Shown: in pieces, positions 28,364 to 35,693 of the stretch | Numbering within the stretch: the first letter of the stretch is position 1 | How the letters are laid out: each line of letters starts with the position of its first letter | Source of the DNA: Candidatus Prevotella equi | Lineage (GTDB): Bacteria; Bacteroidota; Bacteroidia; Bacteroidales; Bacteroidaceae | Direction: 5' to 3' | Assembly (NCBI GenBank): GCA_018065145.1 | Contig: JAGHTW010000165.1 | Location: forward strand, 1-35,693 | Length of the DNA stretch: 35,693 nt | Position numbers and translations under genes: made by a program | Notes under the pieces: model-generated | What the model saw: only the letters and a program-made list of their open reading frames with translations | Databases searched by the model: none | Told to the model about the DNA's origin: nothing

Positions 28364-29461
28364 ATGAGAAACGTTACATTATTGTTACAAGACGGAACGA
28401 AGTTCCATGGAAAATCATTCGGATATGACAAACCTATAGCAGGTGAGGTTGTGTTCAATACAGCTATGATGGGATATCCTGAAAGCCTTACGGATCCATC
28501 ATACGCAGGACAGCTTATGGTTCTCACTTATCCACTCGTGGGAAACTACGGCGTGCCAGCATTCTCTTTCGAGGATAACGGACTGCCTACATTCATGGAG
28601 AGCGACAAGATATACGCTTCTGCCATCATCGTGGCTGACTACAGCGAAAAGTATTCTCACTGGAATGCAAAGGAGAGTCTTGCTGAATGGCTGAAGCGCG
28701 AGAAGGTTCCTGGAATAACAGGTATTGATACCCGCGAACTTACTAAGGTTCTGCGTGAGCATGGTGTCATGATGGGTAAGATTCTCTTTGATGATGAACC
28801 AGACAATATTCCAGAGGCTAACTATGAGGGCGTGAACTTCGTGGATCAGGTGTCTGTAAAGGAAGTTGTCACATATCAGCCTACAGAGGGTAGCGTACCA
28901 GAAGGACAGAAGGCAAAGAAGGTTGTCCTCGTGGATTGTGGCGTGAAGGCTAACATTATACGTTGTCTCATTAATCGTGGTTGCGAGGTGACACGCGTAC
29001 CTTGGAACTATGACTATACAGATATGGAGTTTGACGGTCTCTTCCTTGCCAATGGTCCTGGTGACCCTGATATGTGTGAGGATGCCGTAAAGATAATTCA
29101 GAAGCAGATGGCTAAGAGTGATAAGCCTATCTGTGGCATCTGTATGGGTAACCAGTTGCTCTCAAAGGCTGCTGGTGCAAAGATTTACAAGCTTAAGTAT
29201 GGACATCGTTCGCATAACCAGCCTGTACGTATGGTGGGTACGGAGAAGTGCTTTGTTACTTCACAGAACCATGGATATGCTGTTGATGCAAAGACACTTG
29301 GCAACGATTGGGAAGAGCTTTTCGTTAATATGAACGATGGTTCCAACGAGGGCATACGCCATAAGACAAAGCCTTGGTTCTCAAGTCAGTTCCACCCAGA
29401 AGCATGCTCTGGTCCTGTAGATACAGAGTTCATGTTCGACAAGTTCGTAGCAGAGTTATAA
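28364..29461 (+). CDS. carA: Carbamoyl-phosphate synthase small subunit
   Basis: LLLQDGTKFHGKSFGYDKPIAGEVVFNTAMMGYPESLTDPSYAGQ..., GITGIDTRELTK, GICMGNQLL, SSQFHPEACSGPVDTEFMFDKF. Confidence 0.96.
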   Translation: MRNVTLLLQDGTKFHGKSFGYDKPIAGEVVFNTAMMGYPESLTDPSYAGQLMVLTYPLVGNYGVPAFSFEDNGLPTFMESDKIYASAIIVADYSEKYSHWNAKESLAEWLKREKVPGITGIDTRELTKVLREHGVMMGKILFDDEPDNIPEANYEGVNFVDQVSVKEVVTYQPTEGSVPEGQKAKKVVLVDCGVKANIIRCLINRGCEVTRVPWNYDYTDMEFDGLFLANGPGDPDMCEDAVKIIQKQMAKSDKPICGICMGNQLLSKAAGAKIYKLKYGHRSHNQPVRMVGTEKCFVTSQNHGYAVDAKTLGNDWEELFVNMNDGSNEGIRHKTKPWFSSQFHPEACSGPVDTEFMFDKFVAEL

Positions 29462-29502
29462 TAACAACACAGACAATACAGTCATTACAGACATTATAGA
29501 CA

Positions 29503-32500
29503 ATGAAAGACGATAATATAAAGAAAGTTCTCCTTCTTGGTTCAGGAGCATTGAAGATTGGTGAAGCAGGTGAGTTTGACTACTCTGGCTCGCAGGCTCT
29601 TAAGGCACTGCGTGAGGAAGGCGTAGAGACAATCCTTATAAATCCAAATATCGCTACAGTACAAACATCTGAGGGCGTTGCAGATAAGGTGTATTTCCTT
29701 CCTGTACAGCCTTACTTCGTGGAGCGTGTCATACAGGAAGAGAAGCCTGATGGCATCCTTCTTGCATTCGGTGGACAGACAGCGTTGAACTGTGGTGTGG
29801 AACTGTATCAGACAGGCGTTCTTGAGAAGTATAACGTTCGTGTGCTTGGTACTCCAGTACAGGCTATCATGGACACTGAAGACCGTGAGCTCTTCGTAAA
29901 GAAACTGGACGAGATAGACGTTAAGACTATCAAGTCACAGGCTTGTGATAATATAGAAGATGCACGTAAGGCGGCAGCAGAACTCGGTTATCCTGTTATC
30001 ATACGTGCTGCGTATGCACTCGGTGGACTTGGTTCCGGCTTTTGTGATAACGAGGAAGAACTGAACAAACTTGCAGAGAAGGCATTCTCGTTCTCTCCTC
30101 AGGTGCTCGTAGAGAAGTCACTCAAAGGATGGAAGGAGATAGAGTATGAGGTAGTTCGTGACCGTTACGACAACTGTATCACAGTATGTAACATGGAGAA
30201 CTTTGACCCTCTGGGAATACATACTGGTGAGTCTATCGTTATTGCTCCATCACAGACACTTACTAACTCGGAGTACCATAAGCTCCGTGCACTCGCAATC
30301 AAGATTATACGTCATATCGGCATCGTGGGTGAGTGTAACGTTCAGTATGCTTTCGACCCACAGTCAGAAGACTATCGCGTGATTGAGGTAAACGCTCGTC
30401 TATCACGTTCTTCTGCTCTTGCGTCAAAGGCAACAGGTTATCCTCTTGCTTTCGTAGCTGCTAAGCTCGGTATGGGTTATGGTCTCTTTGAGTTGAAGAA
30501 CTCTGTAACAAAGACTACATCAGCTTTCTTCGAACCTGCTCTTGACTACGTAGTATGTAAGATTCCTCGTTGGGACCTCTCGAAGTTCCGCGGAGTAGAT
30601 AAGGAACTGGGCTCTTCAATGAAGTCTGTCGGTGAGGTTATGGCTATTGGTCGTAATTTTGAGGAGGCTATTCAGAAGGGTCTCCGTATGATTGGACAGG
30701 GAATGCATGGCTTCGTCGAGAACAAGGTATTGCAGATTGATGATATTGAGGCTGCTCTTAAGGCTCCAACGGATAAGCGTATCTTCGTGATTGCAAAGGC
30801 TCTTAAGAGAAAGATATACAACGTGGACCAGATTCACGAGATGACTAAGATTGATAAGTGGTTCCTTGAGAAGCTTCAGCATATCGTTGATATCGATGAC
30901 GAGATGGACAAGTGTACATCTATCAATGTTATGGATAAGGAACTGCTCCGTACCGCAAAGGTATATGGTTTCACGGACTTCCAGATTGCACGTGCCGTAG
31001 GTCTCGATAAGGAGATGGGCAATATGCATAAGGCTATACTTGCTGTTCGTCAGCTGCGTAAGAGCATGGGCATCGTACCAGTAGTGAAGCAGATAGATAC
31101 ACTGGCTGCAGAGTATCCTGCACAGACAAACTATCTATACATGACATACGCAGGTGTGAACCACGATATAAAGTACGAGAATGACAAGAAGTCTATCGTT
31201 GTTCTTGGTTCTGGTGCTTATCGTATCGGTTCTTCAGTAGAGTTTGACTGGTGTGGTGTTCAGGCACTTAACACTATCCGTCAGCAGGGATATCGCTCTG
31301 TTATGATTAACTATAACCCAGAGACAGTATCTACTGACTATGATATGTGTGACCGTCTGTATTTCGATGAGTTGACATTCGAACGTGTAATGGATGTCAT
31401 TGACCTCGAAACACCTCATGGCGTCATCGTTTCTACTGGTGGACAGATTCCTAATAACCTTGCTGTGAAGCTCGATGCAGAACGTGTTCCTCTCCTTGGA
31501 ACAACAGCACAAGATATTGATAACTGTGAGGACCGTGATAGATTCTCTTCAATGCTTGACCGTATCGGAGTTGATCAACCAGAATGGGCTGCACTGACAA
31601 GTATGGAGGATATGAATGCCTTCATTGATAGGGTAGGCTTCCCTGTTCTTGTTCGTCCTTCTTACGTACTCTCTGGCGCTGCAATGAACGTATGTTCTAA
31701 CCGTGATGAGCTTGAGAAATTCCTGCAGATGGCTGCAAATGTATCAGCAGAACACCCTGTTGTGGTTTCAAAGTTCATTGAGCATGCTAAGGAGATAGAC
31801 TTTGACGGCGTTGCAAAAGATGGTGAAATCATAGCTTACGCTATATCAGAGCACGTAGAGTTCGCCGGCGTTCACTCTGGAGACGCTACGCTTCAGTTCC
31901 CTCCACAGAAGCTTTATGTTGAGACCGTACGTAGAATCAAGCGTATATCAAAGCAGATAGCAAAGGAATTGCACATCTCGGGTCCTTTCAACTGTCAGTA
32001 TATGGCTAAGGATAATGATATCCTTGTTATCGAAACCAACCTGCGTGCGTCACGTTCATTCCCATTCGTGAGCAAGGTTCTGAAGTTCAATCTTATCGAT
32101 CTAGCAACAAAGATTATGCTTGACGTGCCATTTGAACGTCCAAACAAGGATCTCTTCGATCTCGATTACGTTGGTATCAAAGCAAGTCAGTTCTCGTTCA
32201 ACCGCCTTCAGAAAGCTGATCCTGTATTGGGTGTTGATATGGCTTCTACTGGTGAGGTTGGATGTATAGGCAATGATACTTCTTGTGCTGTACTGAAAGC
32301 AATGCTCTCTGTTGGTCATCGTATTCCAAAGAAGACGGTATTGTTATCTACAGGTGATGTTAAGCAGAAGGCAGAAATGCTTGATGCTGCCAAGATGCTT
32401 ATAGATCACGGTTACGTTATCTATGCAACAGGCGGAACGCATAAGTTCCTTGACGAACAGGGTATTGACAATATACAGGTGTTCTGGCCATCAGATGAGG

Positions 32501-32736
32501 GTAAGTTCCCTCAGGCTCTTGACATGCTGCATGAGAAGAAAATTGACATGGTGGTAAATATTCCTAAGAATAACACAGTTCGCGAGCTCGATAACGGTTA
32601 TAAGATTCGCCGTGCGGCAATTGATTTGAATATACCTCTTATCACAAATTCACGTCTTGCATCTGCGTTTATCAATGCTTTCTGTTCAATGTCACTTGAT
32701 GAGATTGCCATAAAGCCTTGGCAGGACTATAAGTAA
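29503..32736 (+). CDS. carB: Carbamoyl-phosphate synthase large subunit
   Basis: KKVLLLGSGALKIGEAGEFDYSGSQALKALREEG..., two ATP-grasp halves, C-terminal MGS-like domain; 1077 aa. Confidence 0.97.
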   Translation: MKDDNIKKVLLLGSGALKIGEAGEFDYSGSQALKALREEGVETILINPNIATVQTSEGVADKVYFLPVQPYFVERVIQEEKPDGILLAFGGQTALNCGVELYQTGVLEKYNVRVLGTPVQAIMDTEDRELFVKKLDEIDVKTIKSQACDNIEDARKAAAELGYPVIIRAAYALGGLGSGFCDNEEELNKLAEKAFSFSPQVLVEKSLKGWKEIEYEVVRDRYDNCITVCNMENFDPLGIHTGESIVIAPSQTLTNSEYHKLRALAIKIIRHIGIVGECNVQYAFDPQSEDYRVIEVNARLSRSSALASKATGYPLAFVAAKLGMGYGLFELKNSVTKTTSAFFEPALDYVVCKIPRWDLSKFRGVDKELGSSMKSVGEVMAIGRNFEEAIQKGLRMIGQGMHGFVENKVLQIDDIEAALKAPTDKRIFVIAKALKRKIYNVDQIHEMTKIDKWFLEKLQHIVDIDDEMDKCTSINVMDKELLRTAKVYGFTDFQIARAVGLDKEMGNMHKAILAVRQLRKSMGIVPVVKQIDTLAAEYPAQTNYLYMTYAGVNHDIKYENDKKSIVVLGSGAYRIGSSVEFDWCGVQALNTIRQQGYRSVMINYNPETVSTDYDMCDRLYFDELTFERVMDVIDLETPHGVIVSTGGQIPNNLAVKLDAERVPLLGTTAQDIDNCEDRDRFSSMLDRIGVDQPEWAALTSMEDMNAFIDRVGFPVLVRPSYVLSGAAMNVCSNRDELEKFLQMAANVSAEHPVVVSKFIEHAKEIDFDGVAKDGEIIAYAISEHVEFAGVHSGDATLQFPPQKLYVETVRRIKRISKQIAKELHISGPFNCQYMAKDNDILVIETNLRASRSFPFVSKVLKFNLIDLATKIMLDVPFERPNKDLFDLDYVGIKASQFSFNRLQKADPVLGVDMASTGEVGCIGNDTSCAVLKAMLSVGHRIPKKTVLLSTGDVKQKAEMLDAAKMLIDHGYVIYATGGTHKFLDEQGIDNIQVFWPSDEGKFPQALDMLHEKKIDMVVNIPKNNTVRELDNGYKIRRAAIDLNIPLITNSRLASAFINAFCSMSLDEIAIKPWQDYK

Positions 32737-32793
32737 TGCATAATGCATAATTCATAATGCATAATTCATAATGCACAATTTTTAATGCATAAT
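32733..32793 (+). repeat. AT-rich short tandem repeat (TAATGCATAATTCA-like) immediately 3' of carB
   Basis: TAATGCATAATGCATAATTCATAATGCATAATTCATAATGCACAATTTTTAATGCATAATG; begins at the carB stop codon. Confidence 0.85.
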
Positions 32794-32849
32794 GACTATG
32801 AGAAAATGATAATTAGAGAATAGATAATAACAATTAAATAATAATAACT

Positions 32850-33734
32850 ATGCAAAATATCTTTCGTGGCTTAGGTATCGCACTCGTTACCCCATTCAAT
32901 GACGATGGAAGCGTTGATTATGAATCGCTACAGTCTATTATAGAATATCAGCTGACGAACGATGCTGACTTCTTGTGCATTCTTGCTACTACAGGTGAGA
33001 CACCTTGCTTGTCTTCTGAGGAACATTATGCGGTAAAACAGTTTATCGTTAAGCAAGTAGCTGGACGTGTCCCTATTGTAATGGGATGTGGTGGTAATAA
33101 CACTGCTGCTGTTGTGGATATGCTTAAGACCTACGATATGAGTGGGGTTGATGGCATACTGTCTGTGTGCCCATACTACAACAAACCTTCTCAGGAAGGA
33201 CTGTATCAGCATTTTAAGGCAATAGCAGGCGCAACAAAGCTTCCTGTTATTCTCTATAATGTGCCTGGACGTACAGGTATAAATCTTAAGCCAGAGACCA
33301 CTTGCCGACTGGCTAACGATTGTGATAACATTGTAGCTATCAAAGAAGCAAGCGGTTCAATAGAGCAGGTTGATGAAATAATCAAACTCAAGCCATCAGA
33401 CTTTGAGGTACTTTCAGGTGATGACGCTATCACATTCCACATGATTGCTACTGGTGCAGTAGGTGTTATATCCGTTATTGGTAATGCGTTACCAAAAGAG
33501 TTTTCACGCATGATTCGTCTGGAGTTTAATGGCGAGTTCGGTGCTGCGCAAAAGATACATCATAAGTTTACTGACCTTTACGGACTTCTCTTTGTTGATG
33601 GTAATCCTGCAGGTGTTAAGGCTCTTATGAGTGAGATGGGATTGTTGAAGAATAATCTGCGTCTTCCTTTGGTTCCAACACGTGTTACTACTCGTCAGCG
33701 TATAGCCGAGGTACTGCGCGAACTTAAGCTCTAA
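32850..33734 (+). CDS. dapA: 4-hydroxy-tetrahydrodipicolinate synthase
   Basis: GIALVTPFNDDGSVDYESL..., TTGETPCLS, YYNKPSQEGLYQHF, VILYNVPGRTGINL, IVAIKEASGS. Confidence 0.95.
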   Translation: MQNIFRGLGIALVTPFNDDGSVDYESLQSIIEYQLTNDADFLCILATTGETPCLSSEEHYAVKQFIVKQVAGRVPIVMGCGGNNTAAVVDMLKTYDMSGVDGILSVCPYYNKPSQEGLYQHFKAIAGATKLPVILYNVPGRTGINLKPETTCRLANDCDNIVAIKEASGSIEQVDEIIKLKPSDFEVLSGDDAITFHMIATGAVGVISVIGNALPKEFSRMIRLEFNGEFGAAQKIHHKFTDLYGLLFVDGNPAGVKALMSEMGLLKNNLRLPLVPTRVTTRQRIAEVLRELKL

Positions 33735-33752
33735 CACCTTATTAATATAATA

Positions 33753-34385
33753 GTGAAAGTATCACTTGATTTAATGGAGTTCATCGAAAGAAACATACTG
33801 CCCCGGTATGCTTCTTTCGATGCTGCGCATAACATGGAACACGTCATGCGCGTCATAAAAGCATCCATCTCACTTGCTGAAAAGATGGGCGCGGATGCTG
33901 ATATGGCTTATACGGTAGCTGCATATCATGACTTGGGTTTAGAAGGACCGCGTGCCATACATCACATAACATCTGGAAAGATTCTACGTGCGGACAAGAG
34001 ACTGACAAAGTGGTTCTCGCCACAGCAGATAGATATTATGATACAGGCGGTGGAGGATCATAGGGCAAGTGCATCACGTGCACCTCGTTCCATTTATGGA
34101 AAGATTGTCGCAGAGGCAGACAGAGACCTTTCGCCAACAACAGTATTCAAACGCACTATACTTTTCGGACTTGATAACTATCCAGAAAAGAGTAGGGAAG
34201 AGCATTGGCAGAGATTTCAAGAGCATATGCAGCAGAAGTACTCTTCAGCAGGATATATAAAACTATGGATACAAGGTTCTGACAACGAACGTGATTTGAA
34301 TGACTTGAGAAACATTATTGCTTCACCAAATGTGTTGAGGCAGCATTTTGAAAAACTCTTTGACGAGATAATTTCCAAAAGATGA
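33753..34385 (+). CDS. HD-domain phosphohydrolase, GTG start
   Basis: FDAAHNMEHVMRVIKASISLAEKMGADADMAYTVAAYHDLGL...VEDHRA...AEADRD; GTG at 33753, 18 nt after dapA. Confidence 0.82.
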   Translation: MKVSLDLMEFIERNILPRYASFDAAHNMEHVMRVIKASISLAEKMGADADMAYTVAAYHDLGLEGPRAIHHITSGKILRADKRLTKWFSPQQIDIMIQAVEDHRASASRAPRSIYGKIVAEADRDLSPTTVFKRTILFGLDNYPEKSREEHWQRFQEHMQQKYSSAGYIKLWIQGSDNERDLNDLRNIIASPNVLRQHFEKLFDEIISKR

Positions 34386-34393
34386 TAATATAG

Positions 34394-34433
34394 TTAAAGG
34401 TGTACTTCGACAATTGTCAAAGTACACCTTTAA
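34394..34433. terminator. 40-nt near-perfect palindrome between convergent genes (candidate bidirectional terminator)
   Basis: TTAAAGGTGTACTT-C-GACAATTGTC-A-AAGTACACCTTTAA, one mismatched pair; sits between the HD gene (ends 34385) and the minus-strand TPR gene (ends 34458). Confidence 0.7.
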
Positions 34434-34457
34434 TGGTTTGGTTCGTTGCTATAAATA

Positions 34458-35330
34458 TTATCTCATCTTACTGCAGAAAGGATGGGATGACGTGTTTACA
34501 AAGTCTGCAAAAGACTTGCGTAACTTCTTCCATAATTTCTTTGCTTCACTGTTATTACCTTGCAAAAGCAATATGTTGCCCTTGTCGCATTGTAATTCAG
34601 GATTGTCGGGGTAGATAGTTATGAGTTTCTCTATATAAATGCATGCATTGGTATAATCTGTCATGTTCATTGCTTCGTCGTATAGATATCTTATGGCTTT
34701 GGCATCACCGTTGTCTGCCTTTTTCTTGTAATACGAATAAAGGTATTGATATGCTCCTGGAACATTGTTTTCTGCTGCTATAGAAAGACAGGTGAAAGCA
34801 TTCTGCTTATCTTCTTCCTCCTGAATTGACATATGATCAAGGTACTTACCGTGAACAAATAAGATGTTAGCAATGTTTTCTGGTGATACAGCAGGGATAA
34901 TACCTTCACGAACTTCTTTGTTCTGATTCATCTTCTGTAACATAAGTGCATTGCCATCTTTCTGTGGTGTATAGTGGAACTCACCTATCGTTAGTGTCTT
35001 GCCATCATAGGAATACTTTCCGAAAGAGTAACTCTCTTCTGAACCGTTAAGTTGACGTAAGGCGTATATACTGTCGTGCCAGAGATAAAGTTCATGTATT
35101 ACATCGCCATAGGTGTTGCGACTACCGAAGAAGTCAACGACTGTGCGTCCAATCTTTCCCGTGTATGCCTTACCTATCAGTGAATCTATAGGAACATTGA
35201 AGTTTGTTTCCTGAGTCTTTACTACTTTTGTTGTCTTCGCCTTCTTTCGTGAAGTGCTACGCTTCTGTGCACTCATGGTTGCTGTGAGACATAGTGCAAG
35301 AGAAAGAATTATTATTCGATTGTATTTCAT
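34458..35330 (-). CDS. Exported TPR-repeat hypothetical protein
   Basis: Likely start MKYNRIIILSLALCLTATMSAQKRSTSRKKAKT (ATG at 35330, signal peptide); C-terminal YKKKADNGDAKAIRYLYDEAMNMTDYTNACIYIEKLITIYPDNPELQCDKGNILLLQGNNSEAKKLWKKL. Confidence 0.75.
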   Translation of the reverse strand: MKYNRIIILSLALCLTATMSAQKRSTSRKKAKTTKVVKTQETNFNVPIDSLIGKAYTGKIGRTVVDFFGSRNTYGDVIHELYLWHDSIYALRQLNGSEESYSFGKYSYDGKTLTIGEFHYTPQKDGNALMLQKMNQNKEVREGIIPAVSPENIANILFVHGKYLDHMSIQEEEDKQNAFTCLSIAAENNVPGAYQYLYSYYKKKADNGDAKAIRYLYDEAMNMTDYTNACIYIEKLITIYPDNPELQCDKGNILLLQGNNSEAKKLWKKLRKSFADFVNTSSHPFCSKMR

Positions 35331-35436
35331 AAGATTCCTGTTTTGAATATTTGTTTGCAAAGATAATAATTAATTGCCAATTATACAATTAATAGTTAAA
35401 TATTTATAAAAATGTATGGTAAAAGATAGTTATAGC

Positions 35437-35467
35437 TTTGCTATCTAAAGAAAAATTAGTAACTTTG
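35437..35467 (+). promoter_or_regulatory. Bacteroidetes-type promoter for rplU
   Basis: TTTG (35437-35440), 19-nt spacer, TAACTTTG (35460-35467). Confidence 0.72.
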
Positions 35468-35473
35468 CGCCCG

Positions 35474-35556
35474 ATTTTAGTCCGTCATGGGCTCGGATAA
35501 GTGTCTGCACGAAGTAGAACGCCCAGCGGAACAACCTTAATTTTACAACAAAAGCA
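35474..35556 (+). promoter_or_regulatory. Candidate structured 5' leader of rplU
   Basis: About 80 nt between promoter and ATG, locally GC-rich, with TGGGC (35488-35492)/GCCCA (35521-35525) pairing and an internal GTGTCTGCAC mini-hairpin. Confidence 0.4.
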
Positions 35557-35693
35557 ATGTACGCAATTGTAGAAATTCAGGGCCAGCAGTTTAAGGCAGA
35601 GGAGGGCAAGAAGCTCTTCGTACACCACATGAATGGTGTTGAGGAAGGCCAGGCTGTTGAGTTTGACAAGGTACTTCTCGTTGACAACAACGG
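35557..35693 (+). CDS. rplU: 50S ribosomal protein L21 (5' part; runs off window)
   Basis: [45 protein letters not shown]. Confidence 0.95.
   Translation, partial: MYAIVEIQGQQFKAEEGKKLFVHHMNGVEEGQAVEFDKVLLVDNN

Noticed and set aside
33753-34385. HD hydrolase as part of a signalling/defence system (e.g. cyclic nucleotide based)
   Set aside because: No partner cyclase/effector gene adjacent; it is a short stand-alone HD protein next to dapA.

Overview
The window looks like a Bacteroidales (Prevotella-like) chromosome segment that is mostly housekeeping. I found no rRNA, tRNA, CRISPR array, phage or transposase. On the minus strand, from high to low coordinate: dnaN, an ExoX-like exonuclease, porD/DUF4835, recN, a protease-like TPR protein, engB and an ABC-F gene; then glyA, map, tsaD, a CinA-C/PncC gene, ettA, nrdD, nrdG, kdsA, kdsD and a truncated DUF4450-like six-hairpin glycosidase. 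On the plus strand: a DUF3127 protein, a TetR regulator, a Wza-like lipoprotein, glmS, a long PurF-like amidotransferase, carA, carB, dapA and an HD hydrolase; then a minus-strand TPR lipoprotein/secreted protein, and the start of rplU (L21). The most interesting signals are: (1) an exact 5 x 22-bp tandem array of internally palindromic units at 23197-23306; (2) a DUF3127 protein, divergent from dnaN, that ends in an SSB-like acidic tip (EDLPF); (3) a trypsin-fold/TPR protein that appears to have lost all catalytic residues; (4) a three-part mutually exclusive inverted repeat in the nrdD leader; (5) a 35-nt repeat found with one mismatch at the 3' ends of kdsA and carB, which supplies the last codons of kdsA; and (6) a structured-looking leader upstream of rplU. 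All of this is read by eye; no database search or folding program was run.
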